From positions 682,001 to 746,000 of the forward strand of contig NZ_JAOBQJ010000001.1 of NCBI RefSeq assembly GCF_026162425.1: 64,000 nucleotides of DNA, given 5' to 3'. A program made the position numbers and the translations under genes. Numbering within the stretch: the stretch's first letter is position 1; every line of letters starts with the position of its first letter. This document shows positions 36,249 to 45,242 of the stretch, in pieces. The DNA is from Flexivirga meconopsidis (GTDB lineage: Bacteria > Actinomycetota > Actinomycetes > Actinomycetales > Dermatophilaceae). Below the pieces are notes generated by a model that had not been told where the DNA came from, searched no databases, and worked only from the letters and a program-made list of their open reading frames with translations.

Positions 36249-36423
36249 TAAAAAGTTGACATCGCGCGAGCGGACAGTTCGAACGGCGCGCTTGGAGATG
36301 GCGTGTCGGAGTGTCGATCGAGTCGCAATCTGTGTGCGCACGGTCGGCGTGCGTATGTCGGGCGTTGAAATTGTCCACGTGGCTCTTCAGCTGTAAGGGC
36401 GGCTGCTCGGTAGCCTCGGCACC

Positions 36424-37173
36424 ATGATCGAGCACGCCGACAGCCTGCTGACCGAAGTGACGACCCGCCTCGACCGGATCGAAAAGCTCGCGCAGGAGGG
36501 CGGTCTGGACGAGGCGGTCGGCCTGCTGGCCCGCTGCGTCGCAGCCGGCGGCATTGTCCAGACGTTCGGCACGGGGCACTCGGAGGCATTCGCGATGGAG
36601 CTCGCCGGACGGGCCGGCGGCCTCATCCCGACCAACAAGATCGCGCTGCGCGATCTCGTGCTTCGTGGCGACGCCGACCGGTCCACGCTCGGCGACGGGC
36701 TGCTCGAGCGTGACCCCGACATCGCGGCCAAGCTCTGGTCCCTGGTGCCGGCATCACCGCAGGATGTCGTTGTCATCGCGTCGAATTCGGGCGTCAACGG
36801 ATCGATCGTCGGCTTCGCGCTCGCCGCCAAGGAGGCGGGTCATCCGGTGATCGCGGTGACCAGCCTGCAGCACACCGCCGCGGTGGAGCCGCAGCACCCG
36901 AGCGGCAAACGGCTGAGCGAGATCGCCGACGTGGTGATCGACAACCTGGCGCCATACGGCGACACCACGCTGCAGGTCGAGGGGTATGGCGTGGGCGCCG
37001 TGTCCTCCATGACCGCCGCGTTCATCGCGCAGCTGCTGACCCTCGGGGTCGTCGAGGAGCTGGCCCGCTCCGGCGAGCCGCCGGTCTACATCTCCGCGAA
37101 TGTGCCCGGTGGTCACGAGCGCAACAAGGGGCTCGAAGCGGTGTATGGCGACCGTCTGCTGCGCGGTGCCTGA
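36424..37173 (+). CDS. SIS-domain protein (UPF0309-like phosphosugar-binding protein)
   Basis: The 249-residue cytoplasmic protein has a sugar-isomerase (SIS) Rossmann-like domain. IVQTFGTGHSEAFAMELAGRAGG (about 44-66) and VVVIASNSGVNGSIVGFALAAKEAGHPVIAVTSLQHT (about 114-150) carry the phosphosugar-binding serines. These proteins bind or isomerise phosphosugars; UPF0309 members have no established reaction. The gene stands alone and ends in a strong terminator. A link to the amino sugar or fucose cluster at 12-21 kb is possible but unsupported by position. Confidence 0.85.
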   Translation: MIEHADSLLTEVTTRLDRIEKLAQEGGLDEAVGLLARCVAAGGIVQTFGTGHSEAFAMELAGRAGGLIPTNKIALRDLVLRGDADRSTLGDGLLERDPDIAAKLWSLVPASPQDVVVIASNSGVNGSIVGFALAAKEAGHPVIAVTSLQHTAAVEPQHPSGKRLSEIADVVIDNLAPYGDTTLQVEGYGVGAVSSMTAAFIAQLLTLGVVEELARSGEPPVYISANVPGGHERNKGLEAVYGDRLLRGA

Positions 37174-37191
37174 ATCACGTTGCGGCACAAT

Positions 37192-37230
37192 CCAAAAGGC
37201 CCCGACGCTCGTTGCGTCGGGGCCTTTTGG
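37192..37230. terminator. Bidirectional intrinsic terminator
   Basis: A perfect 16-bp stem (37192-37207 with 37215-37230) encloses a 7-nt loop. The arms start with CCAAAAGG and end with CCTTTTGG, so each strand has a U-rich side. It separates the SIS gene from the convergent surface-protein gene. Confidence 0.9.
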
Positions 37231-37238
37231 ATGAGGTC

Positions 37239-38306
37239 TTACTTGCGGCGGCCGCCCAGCCGGCGACGCGCGCCGTAGGCGAGCACGCCCACGCCCGCGG
37301 CGGCCACACCGGCACCCGCGATCAGCGAGGTGTTGGCGCTGCCACCGTCGGAGCCGCCATCGGTGATGATCGGCGGGCCGGTGGTGGTGTCGGTGGGCTC
37401 ACCGGTGCCGGTGCCGGTGGTGGTCGTGCCGGGGTCGGTCGGCTCGGTGGTGGTCGTGCCGGGGTCGGTCGGCTCGGTGGTGGTGGTGCCGGGGTCGGTC
37501 GGCTCGGTGGTGGTGGTGCCCGGGTCGGTCGGCTCGGTGGTGGTGGTGCCCGGGTCGGTCGGCTCGGTGGTGGTGGTGCCGGGGTCGGTCGGCTCGGTGG
37601 TGCTCGAGCTGGACGAGCTCGGGCTGCTGCTCGGCGACTGCGCCGGCAGCACGGTCAGCGTGCCGACCTCATCCGAACCCTGAGCGGAGCAGTCGAGGAA
37701 CACGTCAGCGGTGCTGCCGTCGGCCTTGGTGACGACGGTGCTGGCGGTGAAGCCGGGCGCGGAGATGACCAGCTCACCGGCGGTCTTGGCCGACAGGCCC
37801 GAGGCCGAACCGGTCGCGGTGGTGACGATCTGCGAGTTCGCCTCCGGTGGCACCGGCGTGCTGGGGATCTTCAGGTCTCCGGTGATGGTCTGCTTCTCGG
37901 TGCCGTTCACCACGCCGATCACGGTCGCGGTGCTGGTGCCGGCAATGCTCTTGCCCTGCAGCAGGTCGCGCGTCGCGTTGGACAGGCCGGCGGGGATGGA
38001 CACCTTGGCCGAGATGTCGGTGCTGTAGGTCTCGCCCGCGTAGATCGCGTCGGGCGCGGTGGCGCTGATCGACACCGGGAACTCCGCCTGGTTGTCGGCG
38101 CCGGCGCCCTGTGCTCCGGGCTTGTACCAGATCTGCAGGCCGCTCGTGTCCTTGCCGAGGTAGACATTGCAGCCGAAGCTCATGTCCTTGTTGATCTCGG
38201 CGGCGTGGGCGCTGGGCGCTGAGGCGAGGGCAAACGCGCCCGCGCTGAGAGTGACGGCGCCGGCGGCGGCGCAGGTGGCCGCGAGGCGGCGGGTGAATGC
38301 AGGCAC
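37239..38306 (-). CDS. Exported surface protein with PTDPG repeats and C-terminal membrane anchor
   Basis: The 355-residue protein begins with a Sec signal peptide (RRLAATCAAAGAVTLSAGAFALASAPSAHA). A ~200-residue beta-rich domain follows (EINKDMSFGCNVYLGKDTSGLQIWYKPG...). A Ser/Thr/Pro stalk then has six exact copies of EPTDPGTTTT, the 30-bp tandem repeat listed separately. It ends with a Gly/Ala hydrophobic segment and the basic tail RRRLGGRRK, the layout of a sorted wall protein, but no LPxTG motif precedes the anchor. It may be membrane-retained. GTG 38306 has SD GGGAGGG. A palindrome lies 26-50 bp upstream of the start. Function unknown. Confidence 0.8.
   Translation of the reverse strand: MPAFTRRLAATCAAAGAVTLSAGAFALASAPSAHAAEINKDMSFGCNVYLGKDTSGLQIWYKPGAQGAGADNQAEFPVSISATAPDAIYAGETYSTDISAKVSIPAGLSNATRDLLQGKSIAGTSTATVIGVVNGTEKQTITGDLKIPSTPVPPEANSQIVTTATGSASGLSAKTAGELVISAPGFTASTVVTKADGSTADVFLDCSAQGSDEVGTLTVLPAQSPSSSPSSSSSSTTEPTDPGTTTTEPTDPGTTTTEPTDPGTTTTEPTDPGTTTTEPTDPGTTTTEPTDPGTTTTGTGTGEPTDTTTGPPIITDGGSDGGSANTSLIAGAGVAAAGVGVLAYGARRRLGGRRK
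37421..37600. repeat. 30-bp coding tandem repeat, six copies
   Basis: Six head-to-tail 30-bp units encode EPTDPGTTTT in the stalk of the surface protein. Units differ only at scattered third positions (for example ggg/cgg and gtc/gtg variants). Unit length is a multiple of three, so copy-number change would lengthen or shorten the stalk without breaking the frame. Confidence 0.9.
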
Positions 38307-38331
38307 GGAAGGACCCTCCCTGGAAAGTTAC

Positions 38332-38356
38332 TTTGCGGTAGCTACTTCACCGCAAA
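38332..38356. promoter_or_regulatory. Palindrome upstream of the surface-protein gene
   Basis: TTTGCGGT (38332-38339) and ACCGCAAA (38349-38356) are a perfect 8-bp inverted repeat with a 9-nt centre. It lies 26-50 bp upstream of the GTG start at 38306. It could be a repressor site or a leader hairpin. TTGACC further upstream on the minus strand hints at a promoter, but no good -10 was found. Confidence 0.55.
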
Positions 38357-38415
38357 AAGGAAGGGTGGTCAAGGTCACATCGGAAAATTGGCGGATAATT
38401 TCCGGTGGCGCGGGC

Positions 38416-39576
38416 TCACTTGTCGACGTCGCCGACCACGAAGAACATCGAGCCGAGGATCGCGACCATGTCGGCGAGCAGGGTGCCCGGCAACAACGTG
38501 CTCAGCACCTGCACATTGTTGAACGACGCCGACCGCAGCTTCAGCCGCCACGGTGTCTTGTCGCCGCGGGAGACCAGGTAGTAGCCGTTGAAGCCGAGCG
38601 GGTTCTCGGTCGCCAGGTAGTCCGCGCCCTCCGGCACCTTGAGCACCTTCGGCAGTTTCACGTTGACCGGCCCGGGACCGAGTGACTCGATCCGCTCCAG
38701 GCAGGCCTGCGCGAGCTCAAGCGAGACGTGCACCTGCTCGAGCAGCACCTCCAGGCGGGCGAGGCAGTCGCCGGCTTCACGGGTGACGACGCGGCCCGGC
38801 CCACCGGGTGCGAAGAGCTCGTCATACGCAAGGTAGGGCTGATCGCGGCGCAGGTCGACATCGACGCCGGAGGCGCGCGCGATGGGGCCCGAAACGCCAT
38901 ACGCGGCAATGGTTTTGGGGTCGAGTATGCCGACGCCGCGCGTCCGTGCCTGCAGGATCTCGTTGCCGACCAGCATGTTTTCCAGATCGGGCAGCCGGCG
39001 GCGGACGGCATCGATCGCCTCGCGCACGCGGCCGGTCCAACCCATCGGCAGGTCGTCACGCAGACCGCCGATGCGCCCGAACATGTAGTGCATCCGGCCA
39101 CCGGCGACCTCCTCCATCACCGCCTGCAGCTCCTCGCGCTCGCGGAAGGCGTAGAAGATCGGCGTGATCGCGCCGAGCTCCAGCGGGTAGGAGCCGAGGA
39201 ACATCAGGTGGTTGAGCACCCGGTTGAGCTCGGCGAGCAGCGTGCGGACCCAGGTGGCGCGCTCGGGCACGTCCATGCCGAGCATCCGCTCGACGATCAG
39301 CGCCGCGCCGATCTCGCTGCTGAACGCCGACAGCCAGTCGTGCCGGTTGGCCAGCACCAGAATCTGCCGGTAGTCGCGCACCTCGAAGAGCTTCTCGGCG
39401 CCGCGGTGCATGTAACCGACGATCGGCTCGGCGGCCTTGATGCGTTCGCCGTCCAGGGTGATCCGCAGCCGCAGCACGCCGTGGGTGGCCGGGTGCTGGG
39501 GCCCGATGTTGAGCACCATGTCGGCGGTCGCGAGGCCGCCCGCACCGACTCCGACGGTGAGCTCGCGTTCAGGCAT
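38416..39576 (-). CDS. Orphan NADH-quinone oxidoreductase subunit D-like protein
   Basis: The 386-residue protein is clearly of the NuoD/49-kDa family: [59 protein letters not shown], and [33 protein letters not shown]. The C-terminus ends correctly ([23 protein letters not shown]). In complex I this subunit helps form the quinone cavity. Here no other nuo gene is adjacent. It could partner a complex elsewhere, serve a partial Nuo-like module, or have another role. ATG 39576 is taken as the start; the frame is open 41 codons further but without homology. Confidence 0.87.
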   Translation of the reverse strand: MPERELTVGVGAGGLATADMVLNIGPQHPATHGVLRLRITLDGERIKAAEPIVGYMHRGAEKLFEVRDYRQILVLANRHDWLSAFSSEIGAALIVERMLGMDVPERATWVRTLLAELNRVLNHLMFLGSYPLELGAITPIFYAFREREELQAVMEEVAGGRMHYMFGRIGGLRDDLPMGWTGRVREAIDAVRRRLPDLENMLVGNEILQARTRGVGILDPKTIAAYGVSGPIARASGVDVDLRRDQPYLAYDELFAPGGPGRVVTREAGDCLARLEVLLEQVHVSLELAQACLERIESLGPGPVNVKLPKVLKVPEGADYLATENPLGFNGYYLVSRGDKTPWRLKLRSASFNNVQVLSTLLPGTLLADMVAILGSMFFVVGDVDK

Positions 39577-39655
39577 GCGGGTCAGTCTGCCAAAGCGGCG
39601 GGCGTATGGCGGGCAGCCGCCACCGGTCGAAACGCAAGCCGGGGCAGTGGAGCGG

Positions 39656-40618
39656 TCAGATGCCGCGCAACTCGCCGAGTCGCACCAGCGCCACGCCACC
39701 CACGATCAGCACACCGCCGGCCAACTGGATCGGCAGCGGTAGCTGGCCGAGCAACAGCCAGGCGAAGACCACCGAGAAGAGCACTTCGGACAGCGCGATG
39801 AAGGATGCGATGGTGCGGCCGAGACGCCGGGCCGCGATCACCCCGGAGAAGTAGGCCAGCGCGGTGGCGATGACGCCGAGCGCGATCAGCGGCACCCAGA
39901 AGGGCAGCTGCCGCCCGGCGAACTGTGTCGCGCCGGTCGTCGCGTGCATCGGCAGCAGTCCGGCAGCTCCGAGGGCGCCCAGCGCGAGCGCGCCCACCGC
40001 CATACCGCTGCCCGCGAGGGCCATCGGGGGCAACTCGTCATCGGCTCGTCCCGCGATCACGAAGTAGCAGGCGGAGCAGACGGCGGCGCCGAGTCCCCAG
40101 AGGACGCCGACGGTGGAGAGGCGGGCGTCGCCGAAAACATCGAGCACAAGCGCGAGTCCGCCGAGGCAGACGACCGTGCCCGCGAGGGTCGCAGCGGCCG
40201 GCCGCCGCCGGGTCCACAGCCACGCACCGAGCACCAGCAACACCGGCGAGAGGTATTCCAGCATCAGTGCCACGCCGACCGAAAGACGTTCCACCGCATA
40301 GAAATAGGCCAGTTGGCAGCCCGCCACGCCGGTCAGTCCGTAGAGACAAATCGGCAGGGCTCGCGTGCGGAGCAGCCGCCAGCGGCCGCGCAGCGCGATG
40401 ATGGTCGGGATGGTCAACACCAATGCCGCGATCGCGATGCGGGCGGTCACCGCCGCACCCGGAGACCAGCCCGCGTCGATCAGTGCCTTCGCGCAGCTAC
40501 CGGAGCTGCCGAACGCCGCCGCAGAGGCGAGCGCGACGCCGACGGTGCCGGGCCCGAACGTGCCGGTCGGGCGCTCGTCGACCGCGAAGACCTCGGCATC
40601 GGACACGACCGTCGACAT
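39656..40618 (-). CDS. EamA/DMT-family transporter
   Basis: This 320-residue inner-membrane protein has ten predicted membrane spans made of two EamA repeats, each about 140 residues. It resembles RhtA/YdcZ-type drug/metabolite exporters. The substrate (amino acid, metabolite or drug) cannot be predicted. ATG 40618 is preceded by GGGAGG at 5-nt spacing, which settles the start against an upstream GTG. It is divergent from the CGNR regulator, which may control it. Confidence 0.88.
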   Translation of the reverse strand: MSTVVSDAEVFAVDERPTGTFGPGTVGVALASAAAFGSSGSCAKALIDAGWSPGAAVTARIAIAALVLTIPTIIALRGRWRLLRTRALPICLYGLTGVAGCQLAYFYAVERLSVGVALMLEYLSPVLLVLGAWLWTRRRPAAATLAGTVVCLGGLALVLDVFGDARLSTVGVLWGLGAAVCSACYFVIAGRADDELPPMALAGSGMAVGALALGALGAAGLLPMHATTGATQFAGRQLPFWVPLIALGVIATALAYFSGVIAARRLGRTIASFIALSEVLFSVVFAWLLLGQLPLPIQLAGGVLIVGGVALVRLGELRGI

Positions 40619-40705
40619 GCACACCTCCCGGGATGTAATGAGTAAAATGCATCATGACGTATGACGACGTCGCCATCCTAGAAGCGGCGTCCGACAGGAG
40701 TCAAT

Positions 40706-41245
40706 GTGCTTTTTGGTTATGACACGGAGTTGTCGTTGGCTGCCGCGGCGGCCCTGGTCAACACCGTCACGCAGGAGCCGGACCCCCTGGACGACGAGGA
40801 GTCCTTCCGCGCCTTCGTGACGCGCTGGCAGTGGTCCGGTCCGGTGCGGTTCGACGACGCTGAGCGCGCCGCCGTGCGCAAGATCCGGCCGACGCTGCGC
40901 GGGTTGTGGGCCGGCGACGAGGCCGAGACCGTCGACCGGGTCAACGCCATGCTGCGCACCGAGTCCGCCTTGCCGCAGCTGGTCCGCCATGACGAATGGG
41001 ACTGGCATCTGCACGCGACCCCGGTCGAGGCGCCGCTGGCCTCGCGGTGGGTGCTCGACGCCGCGATGGCGATGGTCGACCTGGTGCGCGCCGGCGAGCT
41101 CAGCCGGTTGCGCACCTGCGCGGCGGACGACTGCGACAACGTATTGGTCGACCTGTCCAAGAACCGCTCCCGCCGCTATTGCGACGCGGGGTGCGGCAAT
41201 CGCGCGAATGTTGCGGCATACCGCGCCCGCCAGGCGGGGCGCTGA
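40706..41245 (+). CDS. CGNR zinc-finger / ABATE-domain putative regulator
   Basis: The 179-residue protein has an N-terminal ABATE-like stress-sensing domain (LAAAAALVNTV...). Its C-terminal CGNR zinc finger has cysteines at about 138, 143, 159 and 163, and the defining CDAGCGNRANVAAYRAR. Family members are thought to be DNA-binding regulators. GTG 40706 has AGGAG 5 nt upstream. The 87-bp gap to the divergent EamA gene is unusually AT-rich (TAAAAT near 40643) and probably holds both promoters. Confidence 0.82.
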   Translation: MLFGYDTELSLAAAAALVNTVTQEPDPLDDEESFRAFVTRWQWSGPVRFDDAERAAVRKIRPTLRGLWAGDEAETVDRVNAMLRTESALPQLVRHDEWDWHLHATPVEAPLASRWVLDAAMAMVDLVRAGELSRLRTCAADDCDNVLVDLSKNRSRRYCDAGCGNRANVAAYRARQAGR

Positions 41246-41266
41246 TCCCCGGGTAGCCTGCTGCCC

Positions 41267-42223
41267 GTGAGCAACCAAGGGGACGGCGGCGGACCGCGCT
41301 ATCCGGACGGGCCTGGCGCGCAGCCGTGGAACACCGGTGGGCAGCCGACCGGGCCGAACACCGGCCCGACGATGTCCAATCCGCAGGAGTCCTATTACGA
41401 CCGCTACTCCGAGCGGTCCGGCGAGGGCATTCAGTTGCCGAGGCCCGACGGGCCGAGCGGTCGGGGCAAGACGCTGATCGCGCTCGCCGTCGCGCTTGCC
41501 GTGATCGTCGCGGGTGGTGCGGTCTTCGCCCTGACCCGCGGCGGTGACTCCACGTCCACCGACGCGGCGTCCTCGGGCGGTCAGACACCGGATCGCGCAC
41601 CGGTGACCGCAACCACCTGGACCAACCCGACCAAGGCTGCCGGCGGGCGGGCACTGCAGCCGGGCTGGCAGTCGATCAACGGCAGTTCGTTCGTCAACGG
41701 CCAGTACGACGTGCCGGTCGCCGGCTGGAAGCTCGGGGAGTCGGGGGACCGGCGTGGCTATGCCGATTACAACGGCAAGCCGGTCATCACCGCGCTCGCA
41801 CCGGCGACGTACGGCGACGGCTACTGCGCAGCGGACAAGAGTGAGTTCACCGCCTGGACGGGCCTGGTCAAAATCGGCAAGCGCGACCCGTCCGACGCCG
41901 GTCCCGATGTGGCGCAACGGTTCGCCGACGCGATCGCGCAGAAGAAGGACGGCTCGAAGGCGCCGATGGGCAAGGTCTCAGCGGGTGAGCAGATCAAGAT
42001 CAACCAGGGCGCACTGGCGGCGTTGCACTACACCATCACCACCGAGGGCGGCGACCCGTCCAAGTGTGACAAGGCCGGGACCAAGTTCGAGGTGAACAGC
42101 GTCAGCTACTCGACCGGCGGCGAGTCCGGTCAGCTCGTGCTGATCAGGCGGTTGGGCGGTCCGAAGGAGTTGTCCGCAGCCGACGTCGACAAGATCATCG
42201 GAACCTTCCGGCCGCAGAATTGA
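41267..42223 (+). CDS. Membrane-anchored extracytoplasmic protein, paralogue 1
   Basis: The 318-residue protein has a Pro/Gly-rich cytoplasmic N-terminus (GPNTGPTMSNPQESYYDRYS), one membrane span (TLIALAVALAVIVAGGAVFAL, about 69-89) and a ~220-residue exported domain. I do not recognise the domain. A shared core with the next gene runs from APVTATTWTNPTKAAGGRALQPGWQS to the C-terminus. Two conserved exported cysteines (GYCAADK and SKCDK) may form a disulfide. The GTG 41267 start is 21 bp after the CGNR gene. Confidence 0.75.
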   Translation: MSNQGDGGGPRYPDGPGAQPWNTGGQPTGPNTGPTMSNPQESYYDRYSERSGEGIQLPRPDGPSGRGKTLIALAVALAVIVAGGAVFALTRGGDSTSTDAASSGGQTPDRAPVTATTWTNPTKAAGGRALQPGWQSINGSSFVNGQYDVPVAGWKLGESGDRRGYADYNGKPVITALAPATYGDGYCAADKSEFTAWTGLVKIGKRDPSDAGPDVAQRFADAIAQKKDGSKAPMGKVSAGEQIKINQGALAALHYTITTEGGDPSKCDKAGTKFEVNSVSYSTGGESGQLVLIRRLGGPKELSAADVDKIIGTFRPQN

Positions 42224-42272
42224 TCCAAGGCCGGGTGATCGCAAGCCGCAGGAAATCCGAGGGGATTGTTAG

Positions 42273-43187
42273 ATGAGTGACGAACAGGGCGGATTCGGCC
42301 TGTCGGGTGATCAGCCGACCGGCCCCAACACCGGCCCGACGATGTCCAACCCGCAGGATTCGTACTACAACCGCTACTCCCAGAGCTCGGGCGAGGGGGT
42401 CACCACCCCGCAGCCGCAGAAGCCCGGTGGTCGCGGCAAGCTGCTCATCGGCCTGGCCACCGTGCTCGCGGTCATCGTCGCGGGTGTGGCGATCTTCGCC
42501 TTCACCCGTGGTGGCGGTTCGGACACGGCGGCAGCTTCCAAATCCGCCTCGGTCGACAACGCACCGGTCACCGCGACGACCTGGACCAACCCGACCAAGG
42601 CGGCCGGCGGCCGTGCACTGCAGCCGGGCTGGCAGTCGCAGACCGCCAGCACCTACGCCAACGGGCAGTTCGACGTGCCGACGCAGGACTGGAAGCTCAA
42701 AGAGGCGTCGTACGTCTTTGGGTTCGCCAACCCGAAGGACTACAAGGACATGATCACCGCCGCCGCCCCCGCCATGTATGGCGTCGGCTTCTGCTCGGCA
42801 AAGAAGGACCAGGAGTCGGCATGGGTCGGCCTGCGCAACGTCGGCAAGCGGGACCCGTCCGATGCCGGTCCCGAGATCGCACAGAAATTCGCCGATCTGA
42901 TCGCGATGAAAAAGGACGGCAGCAAGGCACCCCAGGGCAAAATCTCCGCAGGCAAGCAGATCAAGGTCAACCAGGGGACGCTGCCCGCGCTGGAATACAC
43001 GATCACCACCGAGATCGGTGACCCCAACGACTGCGGCAAGGGCAAGAAGTACGAGATCCGCACGGTGACCTATTCGACTGCCGGTGAGTCCGCGCAGTTG
43101 GTGACGCTGCGCCTGCTCGGGGTGAGCAAGGAGTTGCCCGCGGCCGACCTCGACAAGATCATCGCCACCTTCCGTCCGGCTAGCTGA
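42273..43187 (+). CDS. Membrane-anchored extracytoplasmic protein, paralogue 2
   Basis: The 304-residue tandem copy of the preceding gene has the same N-terminal GPNTGPTMSNPQ tract, the same single membrane span (about 51-72) and the same exported domain, including KRDPSDAGP and the pair of cysteines (GFCSAKK, NDCGK). The C-termini are nearly alike (DLDKIIATFRP). The shared cytoplasmic tract suggests that it too is under selection. It overlaps the convergent methyltransferase gene by 8 bp at the stops. Function unknown. Confidence 0.77.
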   Translation: MSDEQGGFGLSGDQPTGPNTGPTMSNPQDSYYNRYSQSSGEGVTTPQPQKPGGRGKLLIGLATVLAVIVAGVAIFAFTRGGGSDTAAASKSASVDNAPVTATTWTNPTKAAGGRALQPGWQSQTASTYANGQFDVPTQDWKLKEASYVFGFANPKDYKDMITAAAPAMYGVGFCSAKKDQESAWVGLRNVGKRDPSDAGPEIAQKFADLIAMKKDGSKAPQGKISAGKQIKVNQGTLPALEYTITTEIGDPNDCGKGKKYEIRTVTYSTAGESAQLVTLRLLGVSKELPAADLDKIIATFRPAS

Positions 43188-44127
43188 TCGTCGTCAGCGC
43201 CCACCAGAAGTCGCCGAGACCACCGCGTGCGGTCAACTGACCGTAGGCCGATCGCTGGGCGAGCTGCCGCAGGTATGCCGGGGGATCGCTGCTCGCCAGG
43301 GTGATCGCCGGGCGTGGCGGTTCAAGATCGAGCTCCGCGAACAGATCTCGTTGGCAGACAAGGCGATCCGCGCCAAGGCTGTCCATCGCGACATGCGCGG
43401 TCACGTCCGTCGAGCCGTCCGGTCGTGGCGCTTGCTGCCGGCCGTCACGGAAGCCGGTAAGGCTGCCGTGCCGTGGTCGATCGTCGTGCAGGTGCCCGTA
43501 GTCGACGAGGATCAGCAGGCCGCTCGCCATCCGGCTGCGCAGGTCGGCGACGGCCAGGTCGCGGGTGCGGCCGACTTCGGCGCGCTCCCCGGCAGCACTC
43601 GGTGCCGGCCAATGACGTTGCAGCCATTCGGTATTCGCGGGGTCGAGTGCGTTGCCGAGTCGTTCCGTGCCGTTATCGTCGACCTCGACCCGGCGCCATC
43701 GGACACCGTCGAACTCGGCGATCTCGCAGGGCACGACGTCGAGCCATTCGTGGGCGATGACGAGCGTTTTTGACAATCCGGCGAGTGCACTCGGCAACGT
43801 GGCGCCGCCGGGGGAACGCAGCCAGTCGATCGACGCGGGCAGATCAGCGGGACGGTCGACCACGTCAACGCCGATGAGCGTGCGTGCCGTCCCTCGGTGG
43901 GCCAGTTCGGTGAGCAACTCTCCGCGGCCGGCTGCGAAGTCGACGACCGCCCGGCAGCCGTGCGCATCGGCGAGCGAGTCGACCGCGGCCGCGAGGAGTG
44001 CTCCTCCGCCCGGGATGCCCTGCGCCGATGTCGCGAAATGCCCTGCCGGACCGGCCGGTTGGCGATAGAGTCCGGCATCGCCATACAGGCTGTCCTGCCA
44101 CGCCTCGCTCCACGGCCGCCAACACAC
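43180..44127 (-). CDS. MidA/NDUFAF7-like SAM-dependent methyltransferase
   Basis: The 315-residue protein resembles the DUF185/NDUFAF7 family of protein arginine methyltransferases. It has SLYGDAGLYRQPAGPAGHFATSAQ at the N-terminus, a SAM site VVDFAAGRGELLTELA (about 60-75), VIAHEWLDVVPCEIAEFDG with the family-typical EWLD in place of NELLDA, and LLILVDYGH. GTG 44127 is chosen for the start. In mitochondria NDUFAF7 methylates the 49-kDa (NuoD) subunit of complex I. An orphan NuoD-like gene lies 3.6 kb away on the same strand, which is suggestive only. Confidence 0.78.
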   Translation of the reverse strand: MCWRPWSEAWQDSLYGDAGLYRQPAGPAGHFATSAQGIPGGGALLAAAVDSLADAHGCRAVVDFAAGRGELLTELAHRGTARTLIGVDVVDRPADLPASIDWLRSPGGATLPSALAGLSKTLVIAHEWLDVVPCEIAEFDGVRWRRVEVDDNGTERLGNALDPANTEWLQRHWPAPSAAGERAEVGRTRDLAVADLRSRMASGLLILVDYGHLHDDRPRHGSLTGFRDGRQQAPRPDGSTDVTAHVAMDSLGADRLVCQRDLFAELDLEPPRPAITLASSDPPAYLRQLAQRSAYGQLTARGGLGDFWWALTTIS

Positions 44128-44170
44128 GCCGTTCAGCGTAGGGCTGGCGACCCGACCGGAGGTGATGGGT

Positions 44171-45136
44171 GTGCGTGTCCCGATGGACCCGGCGCTGCAG
44201 CGGATCGTCGACGCACGGCCATCCCCCGGGGCAGACGCGGCCACCCCGACGGTCGAGGAGGTGCGCGGCAACTATCGCCAGGAGGTTGAGGAGTTCACCC
44301 CCGAGCGCACCCGGCAGGCGGCCGACCGCGAGGACCGGGAGTTGTCCAGTCGCGACGGCGTGAGCATCCCGATCCGGATCTATCGACCGGCGACCGGAGA
44401 TGCAACGCGGTTGCCGACAGTGCTGTGGATCCATGGCGGCGGATGGGTGAGCGGCAACCTGGACACCACCGACCCTGCGGCTCGCGAACTCGCGGCGGCC
44501 GGCACGGTTGTGGTGGCTGTCGACTACCGGCGTGCCCCGGAGCACCCCTTTCCAGCAGCGGTCGACGACTGCCTCGACGCGATGAACTGGATCTTCGACC
44601 ACATCGGCGAGTTGGGTGCCGACCGCCGCGCGGTGGGCGTCGCCGGTGACAGTGCCGGCGGCAACCTGGCGGCGGTGGTGGCCCAACAACCGCAATGGCG
44701 CGGCGGACCTCTGACTGCACAGTTGCTCGCCTACCCCGTGATGGACGCCCGCACCGACGTCGGTCCCTACCCCTCGCGCACGCGACACGACGAGCAACCG
44801 TTCTTCAACCTGCCGGCGCTCGCACTGTCTTCGGCGCTCTACCTCGGCAAAGGCGGCAACGTCGAGGACCCCCTCGCATCACCGATTCTCGCGCCCGACC
44901 TGCCCGACGTCGCTCCTGCGGTCATTGTCAGCGTCGGGCACGACCCGTTGCAGGATGAGGACTTCGACTACGTGCGCCGCCTGTCGGGTGCGGGCGTCGC
45001 GGTCGTTCACCGCGACGACCCAAGCCTCGCGCACGGGGTGATCGACCTCATGGGTTCGGTGCCCGCCGCCCGCGAGCTGTTCGACCGGGCGATCGCCGAC
45101 TTCCTCGACCTGCTGCACCGTTTCGATCGCGACTGA
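44171..45136 (+). CDS. Alpha/beta-hydrolase (HSL-family esterase)
   Basis: This 321-residue cytoplasmic esterase is of the hormone-sensitive-lipase type. The oxyanion motif HGGGW is near residue 86 and the nucleophile elbow GDSAGG near 160; DPLQDED and LAHGVIDL give the expected Asp and His of the triad. GGAGG at 44158-44162 places the start best at GTG 44171 (8-nt spacing). ATG 44165 and GTG 44162 are too close to it. Divergent from the methyltransferase by 43 bp. Substrate unknown. Confidence 0.87.
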   Translation: MRVPMDPALQRIVDARPSPGADAATPTVEEVRGNYRQEVEEFTPERTRQAADREDRELSSRDGVSIPIRIYRPATGDATRLPTVLWIHGGGWVSGNLDTTDPAARELAAAGTVVVAVDYRRAPEHPFPAAVDDCLDAMNWIFDHIGELGADRRAVGVAGDSAGGNLAAVVAQQPQWRGGPLTAQLLAYPVMDARTDVGPYPSRTRHDEQPFFNLPALALSSALYLGKGGNVEDPLASPILAPDLPDVAPAVIVSVGHDPLQDEDFDYVRRLSGAGVAVVHRDDPSLAHGVIDLMGSVPAARELFDRAIADFLDLLHRFDRD

Positions 45137-45242
45137 CCCACTTCTTGTCGTATGACGGTGCGAGCGGGGTGCCAGGGCGCCGTTGGCGCCTGGGCACTAC
45201 CGTCGTGCGGGTGATTTGTCAGGTCCCGGCAGCGATGTGCCG

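Noticed and set aside
36249-36423. TTGACA at 36256 as a promoter for the SIS gene
   Set aside because: No acceptable -10 at 16-18 nt spacing.
37421-37600. Regular 30-bp repeats that could suggest a CRISPR array
   Set aside because: Units are contiguous without spacers, are in frame, and encode a surface-protein stalk; no cas gene is near.
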